This document shows positions 23,529 to 31,021 of a DNA stretch of 36,582 nt, piece after piece. The first letter of the stretch is position 1. Every line of letters starts with the position of its first letter. Below the pieces are notes generated by a model. The model had not been told where the DNA came from. It made no database searches and worked only from the letters and a program-made list of their open reading frames with translations. Source of the stretch: JBGVSA01 sp047605765 (GTDB lineage: Bacteria; Pseudomonadota; Gammaproteobacteria; Burkholderiales; Rhodocyclaceae); the NCBI GenBank assembly GCA_047605765.1, contig JASGFB010000039.1, positions 1 through 36,582 on the forward strand, in the 5' to 3' direction. The position numbers were made by a program, and so were the translations under genes.

Positions 23529-24653
23529 TTACTTCCACAGGCTGGTCTGGCAGGGGCCGGCGGGCGCACGGCGTGGCAGCACCACGGTCAGGCGCGTGCC
23601 ATGCTCATCCGAATCGGCATGCACGTGGCCGCCATGCGCGTGTACAAAACGCTCGACGATATAGAGCCCCAGGCCGAGACCTTCGCGCGCGTGCGCCTCA
23701 GGACCTTGCTGGCCCTGGAAGGGCTGGAACAGGTTGGCCAGGTGGGCGGCCGGGATGGCGCCGCCGTTGGCCACGCTGAGGGTCAGTTCATCGCCGGCGC
23801 GGCCGTCGATCACCACTGTGATGGGCACGTCTGGCGTGCCATGCTGAAGGGCATTGCCGATCAGGTTGGAGAGCACCTGGGCAATGCGGTCGACATCGAC
23901 GTCGGCATGCGTGTCGCCATGGCCCTCGACGACGATGCGTTCAGGCGCCGCGCGCTCGAACTCATCACGGATGGCCATGGCCACGCCGAGCAGGTCGGAG
24001 CGGCGGCGCGTCAGTTCGAGGCCATTGGCGCGCAGGCGCGACAGATCCAGCAGTTGGTTGATCATGCGCGCCATGCGGCCCGAGCAACTCTGGATGCGCG
24101 AGGCGGCGGACAGCATCTTTTCGTCTTCCGAGCGGCGCAGGATGGCTTCGGCCGAATAGCGGATCGCTGCCAGCGGGTTGCGCAGATCGTGCCCCAGCAC
24201 GGCGGTGAACACTTCGTTCAGGCGCAGTGCATGGCGCAGTTCGGCGAGCTGTTCCGACAGCATGCGCCGCTGCATGTGCAGTTCGACGAACACCTCCACC
24301 TTGTTGCGCAGGATGTTCGGTTCGATCGGCTTGAAAAGAAAATCCACCGCGCCGGTCTCGTAGCCCCGAAAGATCCGCGCCGGATCGCGCGAAGCGGCGG
24401 TCAGGAACATCAACGGGATGCCGCGTGTGCGTTCGCGTCCGCGAATCAGCTCCGCCAGCTCGAAGCCATCCATGCCCGGCATCTGCACGTCGACCAGGGC
24501 CAGCGCGACTTCTTCGGAGAGCAGGATCTCCAGCGCTTCGGGCCCCGACGAGGCCTTCAGCAGGCGGATGCCTGGACGTTCGAGGACGGCTTCCATCGCC
24601 AGCAGATTCTGCTCGACGTCGTCCACGATGAGGATGTTGACGAGGTTATTCAT
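23529..24653 (-). CDS. receiver-histidine kinase (response regulator fused to HisKA-HATPase)
   Basis: A cytoplasmic 374-residue protein with an N-terminal receiver (ILIVDD at 7-12, phospho-acceptor D55 in LALVDVQMPGMDG, K108 in FLFKPI) followed by a histidine kinase: H-box with H155 in FTAVLGHDLRNPLAAI, N-box in LSNLIGNALQHG and G-box GLGLGLYIVERF. It has no DNA-binding output. Its ATG overlaps the cheB stop codon (ATGAATAA), so translation is coupled. The receiver is probably the target of the hybrid kinase at the head of the operon, making this a second kinase in a relay; that is inference. Confidence 0.93.
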   Translation of the reverse strand: MNNLVNILIVDDVEQNLLAMEAVLERPGIRLLKASSGPEALEILLSEEVALALVDVQMPGMDGFELAELIRGRERTRGIPLMFLTAASRDPARIFRGYETGAVDFLFKPIEPNILRNKVEVFVELHMQRRMLSEQLAELRHALRLNEVFTAVLGHDLRNPLAAIRYSAEAILRRSEDEKMLSAASRIQSCSGRMARMINQLLDLSRLRANGLELTRRRSDLLGVAMAIRDEFERAAPERIVVEGHGDTHADVDVDRIAQVLSNLIGNALQHGTPDVPITVVIDGRAGDELTLSVANGGAIPAAHLANLFQPFQGQQGPEAHAREGLGLGLYIVERFVHAHGGHVHADSDEHGTRLTVVLPRRAPAGPCQTSLWK

Positions 24654-25254
24654 GGTCAGCCTGGAGTTCATGTTCGAGCACGCCTGAAGAAAGTCGTTCG
24701 AGTGCGATCGCCATGGCCCGCAGGGACATGACAGCGTCGGCGCCGGCCTGCGCGAGCGCAGCGGCCGGCATGACATCGTGCTGGGCCTGGGCGGGTTGCT
24801 GCACCCACGCCGTGCCGCCCTGGGCACGCACCGTCACCAGGCCGCGCGCGCCATCGTCGTTGGCGCCCGTCAGTACGATGGCAAGCAGGCGCCGGCCATA
24901 GGCCAGCGCCGCCGATTCGAACAAGACGTCGATGGACGGGCGCGAAAAATTGACCGGCTCGTCGATCGACAGCGAGAGTGAAAAATCCGGCTCGATCAGT
25001 AGATGGCAATCGGCCGGCGCACAATACACCACACCGGGCGCAATGGGTTCCTTGTCCATCGCATCGCGCACGGGTAGCGCGCAGCGATGGCCGAGGATGT
25101 CCGCCAACAGGCTGGTGCGGTCCGGCGGCAAATGCAGCACCACCAGGATGGCTGGCCTGAAGGTACCCGGCACGGCGCCCAGCAGCGTACTCAGCGCCTC
25201 GACCCCACCGGCCGAGGCGCCAATGACTACTGCATCGATGGGGTTCGTGGTCAT
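24646..25254 (-). CDS. CheB-type protein-glutamate methylesterase, stand-alone catalytic domain
   Basis: A methylesterase/deamidase acting on methylated glutamates, 202 residues. It contains only the catalytic domain: S14 in IGASAGG, H41 in VVLHLPPDRTS and D134 in TGANDDGA form the triad. The receiver and linker of chemotaxis CheB are absent, so it cannot be controlled by CheA phosphorylation in cis. It sits between cheR and the receiver-kinase: six bases after the cheR stop and overlapping the kinase start by 8 bases. Confidence 0.93.
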   Translation of the reverse strand: MTTNPIDAVVIGASAGGVEALSTLLGAVPGTFRPAILVVLHLPPDRTSLLADILGHRCALPVRDAMDKEPIAPGVVYCAPADCHLLIEPDFSLSLSIDEPVNFSRPSIDVLFESAALAYGRRLLAIVLTGANDDGARGLVTVRAQGGTAWVQQPAQAQHDVMPAAALAQAGADAVMSLRAMAIALERLSSGVLEHELQADHE

Positions 25255-25260
25255 GCGGGG

Positions 25261-26112
25261 CTATCCCTGGCGATAGATGCGCAGCGGTGGGGCGATTTCC
25301 TGGAAGGAATCGGCCAGGCACGAAAAGCGCAGGCTTTCCTTGGTGCCCAAACCCAGGAAGCCACGATGCACGAGCGCGTCACGGAACAGCCCCAGCGCAC
25401 GGTCCTGCAGCTCGCGGTTGAAGTAGATCAGCACATTGCGGCAGGACACCAGGTGCACCTCCGAAAAAACGCTGTCGGTCGCCAGGCTATGGTCGGCAAA
25501 GACCATGTGGCGGCGCAGGTTGCGATCAAACGCCACTTCGTTATAGGCCGCCACGTAGTAATCAGACAGCGAACGCTCGCCGCCCGCGGCACGATAGTTG
25601 GTCGAAAATCCCGCCACGCGGTCCCGCGCGTAGATGCCTGCCTCGGCCACCCGCAGCGCTGCCGGGTTGATGTCGGTGGCATAGATCAGTGTGCGTTCGA
25701 GCAGGCCCGCCTCGGCCAGCAGAATAGCCAGCGACCACACCTCTTCACCGCTGCTGCAACCGGCCACCCAAATCTTGATCGACGGGTAGGTGCGCAGCAC
25801 CGGCACGACGTTCTCACGCAGAGCCTTGAAGTACGCCGGATCGCGGAACATCTCGGAGAGCTGCACCGTGAAGTACTGCAGCATCTGCGCGAACACCGCC
25901 GGCTCGTGCAGGACGCGGTCCTGCAACTGCGACACCGTGGCGCAGCCGAAGCGCTCCATCGCCTGCGACACGCGGCGGCGCAGCGAGGCAAAGGCGTAAT
26001 GGCGAAAGTCATGCTGGTACTTGAGGTACACGCCCTCCAGCAGCAGGCGCAATTCGATATCGATATCCGCCAGATGAGCCTCGTCGCGTGCGGGCAGGCG
26101 CTGCAGCATCAT
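25261..26112 (-). CDS. CheR-type protein-glutamate O-methyltransferase
   Basis: A SAM-dependent methyltransferase, 283 residues. The start at 26112 is chosen because its ATG overlaps the TGA of the preceding kinase (ATGA); a GTG seven codons upstream is the alternative. The N-terminal helical domain (residues 1-75) is followed by FTVQLSEMFRDPAYF (81-95) and the SAM-binding loop WVAGCSSGEEVWSLAI (115-130), then YATDIN and CRNVLIYFN. There is no TPR or other added domain. No classical chemotaxis genes adjoin it, so its target is more likely a receptor elsewhere, or a protein of this operon. Confidence 0.94.
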   Translation of the reverse strand: MMLQRLPARDEAHLADIDIELRLLLEGVYLKYQHDFRHYAFASLRRRVSQAMERFGCATVSQLQDRVLHEPAVFAQMLQYFTVQLSEMFRDPAYFKALRENVVPVLRTYPSIKIWVAGCSSGEEVWSLAILLAEAGLLERTLIYATDINPAALRVAEAGIYARDRVAGFSTNYRAAGGERSLSDYYVAAYNEVAFDRNLRRHMVFADHSLATDSVFSEVHLVSCRNVLIYFNRELQDRALGLFRDALVHRGFLGLGTKESLRFSCLADSFQEIAPPLRIYRQG

Positions 26113-29100
26113 TTCGGCAACCACACGCGGCACAGCGAGACCAGCTTGTCGACATCCACCGGCTTGGCGACGTAATCGTTGGCGCCGGCCTCGATGCAGT
26201 TGCGGCGGTCATCCTCCATGGCCTTGGCGGTGAGCGCGATGATCGGCAGTTTGGCGCGGTCCGGCATGTCGCGGATGTGGCGGATGGCGGTCAGCCCATC
26301 CATCTCGGGCATCATGATGTCCATCAGCACCAGATCGACGGGCGCGTCGGATTTGAGCCGTTCGAGCGCTTCGAGGCCGTTGCGTGCGATCTCCAGCGTG
26401 GCGCCCAGTGACTCGAACACCGCCGACAGGGCGTAGATGTTGCGGATGTCGTCTTCCACCAGCAGCAAGCGGCGATCCTCGAACACCTGGTCACGCTGGC
26501 GTGCCTGGCGCAGCAGTTGTTGCTTGTCCGGCGGGAGTGTCGCCTCGACCCGGTGCAGGAACAGGCTCACCTCGTCGAGCAGGCGCTCGGGCGACTTGGC
26601 GCCCTTGATGATGATCGAGCGCGAATAGCGGCGCAGGCGTTCTTCATCCTGCCGCGTCAACGCCCGGCCGGTGTACACGATGACCGGCGGGAAGGCGTAT
26701 TTTTCGCCCGTCGCCATCGATTCGAGCAGGTTGTAGCCCGACGCGTCCGGCAACATCAGGTCCATCACCATGCAATCGAAGGTGCTGCTCGACAGGTGTT
26801 CGAGCGCCGCCGCCGCCGTGCCGGCGCCGACGATTTCGACGTCCTCCGCCCCCAGCAGCAGGCCGATGTTCTCGCGCAGCGCGTCGTCGTCCTCGACCAC
26901 CAGCACGCGGCGCAGGCGGCTGCGCAACTGGTTCTCGAGCTTTTCGATGGCATGCACGATCTCATCACGCGCCACCGGCTTGAGCGCATAGCCGATGGCG
27001 CCCAGTTCGAGCGCCGTCTGCACGTGGTCGGACACCGACACGATGTGCACCGGGATATGGCGTGTGGCCGAATCGCGCTTGAGCCGTTCGAGCACCGACA
27101 GGCCCGACAGGTCGGGCAGCTCGATGTCGAGCAGGATGCCGCTGGGCGCCAGATCGCGCGCCAGCCGGATGGCTTCGCTGGCGGTGGACGCGTGCACACA
27201 GTCAAAGCCCAACTCGTGCGCCAGATCGTAGAGGATCGACGCGAAACGCATGTCGTCCTCGACCAGCAGGATCAGGCGCTCGCCGGCGCGTGGCTTCTCG
27301 CGATCGTCGGCCACGTGGGGTGCCGGCACGTCCTCGGCTGGGGCGGGCAGCGATTGGCGCGGGGTGGGGGCTTCGCGCGGCGCTGCCGGCGGTGTGTCGG
27401 TGGCGTTGGCTGCCTGTGCCACGACGTTGGCGTCTTCGACATTGACGGGCACGGTCAGTGTAAAGGTGCTGCCCTGGCCGAGCGCGCTTTCCACCCGGAT
27501 GCGGCCGCCCAGCAAGCGCGCCAGTTCGCGAGAAATCGACAGGCCCAGGCCGGTGCCGCCGTATTTGCGGCTGGTGGTGCCGTCGGCCTGGCGGAAGGCT
27601 TCGAAGATGACCTCTTGCTGATGCGGCGCGATGCCGACGCCGGAATCGTGCACCGCGAAAGCGATGCCGTTGTCGGCTGTCGGTTCCACGCGCAGGGTCA
27701 CGGCACCGTGGTCGGTGAACTTGAACGCATTCGACAGCAGGTTCTTCAGGATCTGCTGCAGGCGCTGCGCATCGGTGACGAGCTGGCGCGGGGCTTGGTT
27801 GGCCACTTCGACGTGGAAGCCCAACTGGCGTTGTTGCGCCACCGGCTCAAAGGTCTGTGCCAGGCCATCGATGATGCTGTCCAGCGTATGCGTGCCGCTT
27901 TCGATGGTCAGATGCCCCGACTCGATCTTCGACAGATCGAGGATCTCGTTGATCAGGTTGAGCAGGTCGCTGTTGGCAGCGTGGATGGTGCGGGCATGGC
28001 GCACCTGTTCATCGGTCAGCGTGCCGTTGCGATTGTCCGCCAGCAGCTTCGAAAGAATCAGCGAGCTGTTGAGCGGCGTGCGCAATTCGTGCGACATGTT
28101 GGCCAGGAATTCAGACTTGTAGCGGTTGGTGCGCTCCAGTTCGCCGGCGTTTTCGCGCAGCGAGCGCTGGGCGATGAGCAAGTCCTGTTTCTGCCCCTCC
28201 AGACGCTCGGTCTGTTCTTCGAGGCGCAGATTGCTCTGTTCGAGTTCGGCCTGCTGGGCTTCGAGACGCGCCTGCGATTCGCGCAGGATGCGCCCCTGTT
28301 CCTCCAGCTCTTCATTCGAGACGCGCAACTCTTCCTGCTGTGCCTGCAGCTCTTCGCTCTGCTGCTGGGTCTCTTCCAGCAACTCGATCAGGCGTTGCCG
28401 ATACACCGCCGAGCGCAGGCCGGTGCCCATCGTTTCGGCCGCTCTGCGCAGCAGTTCCATATCATCGGCGGCGCGTGTGCCGTGCGAAACGAAGCCCAGC
28501 TCGATGACGCCGAAGGTGGTGCCGTCGGCGGTGACGGGCGCCAGTGCCACCCGGCGCGGCAGGGCATCGCCCGTTGCCGAGCGGATGCGCACGTAGTCGG
28601 TGGGCACGTCGCGCAACAGCATGGCTTTGCCATCGCGCGCGACCTGGCCGACCAGTCCGACGCCCAGCTCGATGCGCGCCGGTGCCGCTTTGTCGGTGTC
28701 GACGGCAAAGACGGCGCTGCGCACCAGCGCATTGCCGTCGAGGTGATAGAGCGCGCCGACATTGGCGTCCAGGTATTCCGTCAGTTCGCGCAGGATATTG
28801 CGGCCCACTTCACCGACGCTCAACTCACCCAGCATGGATTGCGCGATGCGTGACTGGCCTTCCTGCATCCACGCCAGGCGCTCGGCGTGCAGGCGGCTCA
28901 CGATTACCGCGCGCACCAGCAGGGCAATGCCCCACAGGCTGATGATGCCGTAGCCGCGATTGAGCAGTCGGGTCGGTAATTCGGGCGTGCCGATGGCGTA
29001 CACCAGCAGCCCCGCCAGCATGAAGACCGAGCAGGCTGCCGCCGTCAGCAGGGGCACGTACGGGCGCGACTGCAGCACGCACAGCGTCACCGGCAGCATG

Positions 29101-29216
29101 TAGAAAATCCACTCCGAAGTTCCCGGCTTGGTGACCAGATCGATACCGAAGATGCCAAACGTCAGGAGGACGATGGCCAGGTTGGCCATCGGTTCGTTGC
29201 GGGTGATCGAATGCAT
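26109..29216 (-). CDS. membrane hybrid histidine kinase: GAF, HisKA-HATPase, three receivers
   Basis: A 1035-residue sensor kinase. Order: about three membrane helices (10-105), GAF-like domain (about 130-270), a long Gln/Glu-rich coiled coil (275-365), HisKA with H376 in FLANMSHELRTPLN, HATPase (N496 in LLSNAFKFT, DSGVGI, GGTGLGLS), a Pro/Ala-rich linker, and three receivers with phospho-acceptors D697, D819 and D966. Receiver 2 ends less canonically (SIIIKGAKS). There is no HPt domain, so a partner must pass phosphate on. It is the first gene of a run continuing into cheR, cheB and the receiver-kinase. The start is uncertain: neither M1 nor M10 has a good SD. Confidence 0.93.
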   Translation of the reverse strand: MHSITRNEPMANLAIVLLTFGIFGIDLVTKPGTSEWIFYMLPVTLCVLQSRPYVPLLTAAACSVFMLAGLLVYAIGTPELPTRLLNRGYGIISLWGIALLVRAVIVSRLHAERLAWMQEGQSRIAQSMLGELSVGEVGRNILRELTEYLDANVGALYHLDGNALVRSAVFAVDTDKAAPARIELGVGLVGQVARDGKAMLLRDVPTDYVRIRSATGDALPRRVALAPVTADGTTFGVIELGFVSHGTRAADDMELLRRAAETMGTGLRSAVYRQRLIELLEETQQQSEELQAQQEELRVSNEELEEQGRILRESQARLEAQQAELEQSNLRLEEQTERLEGQKQDLLIAQRSLRENAGELERTNRYKSEFLANMSHELRTPLNSSLILSKLLADNRNGTLTDEQVRHARTIHAANSDLLNLINEILDLSKIESGHLTIESGTHTLDSIIDGLAQTFEPVAQQRQLGFHVEVANQAPRQLVTDAQRLQQILKNLLSNAFKFTDHGAVTLRVEPTADNGIAFAVHDSGVGIAPHQQEVIFEAFRQADGTTSRKYGGTGLGLSISRELARLLGGRIRVESALGQGSTFTLTVPVNVEDANVVAQAANATDTPPAAPREAPTPRQSLPAPAEDVPAPHVADDREKPRAGERLILLVEDDMRFASILYDLAHELGFDCVHASTASEAIRLARDLAPSGILLDIELPDLSGLSVLERLKRDSATRHIPVHIVSVSDHVQTALELGAIGYALKPVARDEIVHAIEKLENQLRSRLRRVLVVEDDDALRENIGLLLGAEDVEIVGAGTAAAALEHLSSSTFDCMVMDLMLPDASGYNLLESMATGEKYAFPPVIVYTGRALTRQDEERLRRYSRSIIIKGAKSPERLLDEVSLFLHRVEATLPPDKQQLLRQARQRDQVFEDRRLLLVEDDIRNIYALSAVFESLGATLEIARNGLEALERLKSDAPVDLVLMDIMMPEMDGLTAIRHIRDMPDRAKLPIIALTAKAMEDDRRNCIEAGANDYVAKPVDVDKLVSLCRVWLPK

Positions 29217-29278
29217 GCCGTTGTCGTATGAGTTGTCCAGCAGCGCGGCAGGGCGCCAGGATATTCGTGTTCAATAGG

Positions 29279-29297
29279 CACCCGTGTGCGACGGGTG
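29279..29297. other. hairpin upstream of the hybrid kinase gene
   Basis: CACCCGT (29279-29285) and ACGGGTG (29291-29297) pair across 5 bases. There is no T run. It lies between the small gene ending at 29323 and the kinase start at 29216. Confidence 0.3.
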
Positions 29298-29322
29298 AAC
29301 AGTGAGTCCGCAGTGCGGCGTT

Positions 29323-29505
29323 TCAGACCGATGAAGTCGGATTGGGGCCGGCGCCGGGTGTGCCGGAAAACCCAGGGGCGGAATGATCCCGGTCACGGCG
29401 AAAGTCGATGTCATCGGCATCAGGCGGGCCGGGGGGCAGGGGACGCGGGTCCTTGCGGTCGACGGTGTGATCCTCTTCGACCGGGCGCTTCGTTTCGGGC
29501 GGCAT
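29323..29505 (-). CDS. small proline/acid-rich protein upstream of the signalling operon
   Basis: A 60-residue hydrophilic protein whose ATG has an excellent SD (GGAGG, eight bases upstream). The sequence starts MPPETKRPVEEDHTVDRKDP and continues with PRPLPPGPPDADDIDF and a Gly/Pro tail. It looks disordered and has no known domain. It lies 106 bases upstream of the kinase, on the same strand, and could be the first gene of the operon. Too short for a family call; good SD and codon choice argue that it is real. Confidence 0.6.
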   Translation of the reverse strand: MPPETKRPVEEDHTVDRKDPRPLPPGPPDADDIDFRRDRDHSAPGFSGTPGAGPNPTSSV

Positions 29506-29726
29506 GACGGTTTCCTCCATTGCATCGGCTTGTAAAACTTACATGCGCGACGGATCGTTTTTACTTGTCCTGCATGCGGGCTTGTGCAGCTGTGCAAACA
29601 CCGCTTTCGATCAATGGCATACGAACGCAAGATCCATTCCACGCATACCGCCCTGTGGTGTGGTGAACGAACCGGAAAGAATTTGCAGAAAACCGAAGGC
29701 CAAGGCGATGCCGCAGCGGCGGCACA

Positions 29727-29766
29727 AAGCAAAAGGCTGACGTGCCGGCGTTGGCAGCGTCAGCCT
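29727..29766 (-). terminator. intrinsic terminator after the cold-shock gene
   Basis: Read leftward, AGGCTGACG pairs with CGTCAGCCT (29758-29766 with 29734-29742), with an inner TGCC/GGCA, followed by TTTTGCTTTG. Confidence 0.75.
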
Positions 29767-29783
29767 GCTTGGGGGAGGGGGTG

Positions 29784-29987
29784 TTACTGCGGAATGACCG
29801 TCGACGCTTGCAGACCCTTGGGGCCGCGCGTGGTTTCGAATTCTACGGCCTGGCCATCCTTCAACGTGCGGAAGCCCGCGCCCTGGATGCAGGAGTAATG
29901 CACGAACAAATCTTCACCGCCGTCTTCCGGCTGAATGAAACCAAAACCCTTCGATTCGTTGAACCACTTCACAATACCTTTTGCCAC
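29784..29987 (-). CDS. cold-shock domain protein (CspA family), GTG start
   Basis: A single cold-shock-domain RNA chaperone of 67 residues that binds single-stranded RNA. The RNA motifs are both present: RNP1 KGFGFIQ and RNP2 LFVHYS. The sequence starts with a GTG codon (29987-29985), positioned eight bases after AGGAG; no in-frame ATG fits, since the domain begins at once (AKGIVKWFNESKGFGF). The tail KGLQASTVIPQ is as in CspA-like proteins. The variant VHYSCIQGAGFRTL, in place of the usual VHFSAI, is slightly unusual. It is divergent from the OmpA-type gene. Confidence 0.93.
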   Translation of the reverse strand: MAKGIVKWFNESKGFGFIQPEDGGEDLFVHYSCIQGAGFRTLKDGQAVEFETTRGPKGLQASTVIPQ

Positions 29988-30295
29988 GTTCGTTCTCCTG
30001 ACATCTAAGATGAAATTACCCGCTGCGGGGCAGACCGCGATGGGTCGCGTTCCGTGACGAGAATCAAAACATGCCGTCTTCGCCAAATCTGTCAGACGCC
30101 GGCTGACATGTATGCCTTCGTCATTGGCGGTGTGCGCCACCGTTGCTGACCAATGCGTTATTGCAAGATGTATTCCATGTTTACTTTCCCGTTCGGGCGG
30201 GTCGCCGATCGGCGGCGATTTACGTTTTGAAATTCCTGCGCGCCGCATGCGTGATACTTTTCACGGTCTGTCCATTCCCTATAAGGAGAATCCCC
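29988..30295. other. 308-base divergent spacer between the cold-shock and OmpA-like genes
   Basis: No coding frame of note. It carries the leader of the cold-shock gene and one dyad: TGTCAG (30090-30095) and CTGACA (30103-30108) around 7 bases. I do not see a clear promoter. Confidence 0.5.
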
Positions 30296-30955
30296 ATGCG
30301 AACCAGACTCTGCGCTTCAGTGATGGCCGTGGCCCTGGCCGTCACCGGCTGTGCCTCGATGGATGAAACCCAGCAGGGCACCGCCAAGGGTGCGGCCATC
30401 GGCGCCACCGCGGGCGCCGTGCTCGGCGCCGTCATCAACCACGACAAGCCCGCCAAGGGCGCGGCCATCGGTGCGGCCATCGGCGGTGCCGGCGGTGCCG
30501 TGGCCGGCAACGTGTGGTCGCGCAAGATGCAGGAGCAACGTCAGCAGATGGAGCAGGCCACGCGCGGCACCGGCGTCGAAGTGACGCAGACGGCCAACAA
30601 CGAACTGAAGCTGGAAATCCCCAGCGACATCTCGTTCGATTCGAACAGCGCCGCCATCAAGCCCCAGATGCGCCCCATCCTCGACAAGTTCGCCCAGACC
30701 CTGAAGGACAATCCGGTGACGCGCATCCGCATCATTGGGCACACCGACAGCAGCGGCAGCGACACCATCAACAATCCGCTGTCGGTCAATCGTGCCGTGT
30801 CGGCGCGCGATTACCTGGCCGATCGCGGGGTGGCGAGCAGCCGCATCACCACCGATGGTCGCGGTTCGCGCGAGCCCGTCGCCGACAACGGCACGCCCGC
30901 CGGGCGCGCCAAGAATCGCCGCATCGAGGTGTTCGTGGCCGAACAGCAAGGTTGA
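30296..30955 (+). CDS. OmpA-family outer-membrane lipoprotein with glycine-zipper
   Basis: A peptidoglycan-binding lipoprotein of 219 residues. The start at 30296 has AAGGAGA upstream. Signal peptide II with lipobox VTGC gives lipidated C19. A Gly/Ala-rich zipper follows (TAKGAAIGATAGAVLGAV and PAKGAAIGAAIGGAGGAV, two similar copies), then the OmpA C-terminal domain with the peptidoglycan-binding motif IGHTDSSGSDTINNPLSVNR and the ending GRAKNRRIEV. It resembles YiaD-type proteins. Anchors the outer membrane to the cell wall. Confidence 0.92.
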   Translation: MRTRLCASVMAVALAVTGCASMDETQQGTAKGAAIGATAGAVLGAVINHDKPAKGAAIGAAIGGAGGAVAGNVWSRKMQEQRQQMEQATRGTGVEVTQTANNELKLEIPSDISFDSNSAAIKPQMRPILDKFAQTLKDNPVTRIRIIGHTDSSGSDTINNPLSVNRAVSARDYLADRGVASSRITTDGRGSREPVADNGTPAGRAKNRRIEVFVAEQQG

Positions 30956-30978
30956 TCGAGCCCCTTCGCGGTCAACGA

Positions 30979-31004
30979 AAAACGGCGCCCGAGGGCGCCG
31001 TTTT
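30979..31004. terminator. bidirectional intrinsic terminator
   Basis: A 12-bp stem (AAAACGGCGCCC with GGGCGCCGTTTT) with a very short loop, between the convergent OmpA-like and chemoreceptor genes. Confidence 0.85.
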
Positions 31005-31021
31005 CTTGTGTGGCGTGCCGC

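Noticed and set aside
26517..28853. 778-codon plus-strand frame opposite the hybrid kinase
   Set aside because: Low-complexity Gln/Arg/Ala product mirrored from the kinase codons; the kinase frame has all catalytic motifs.
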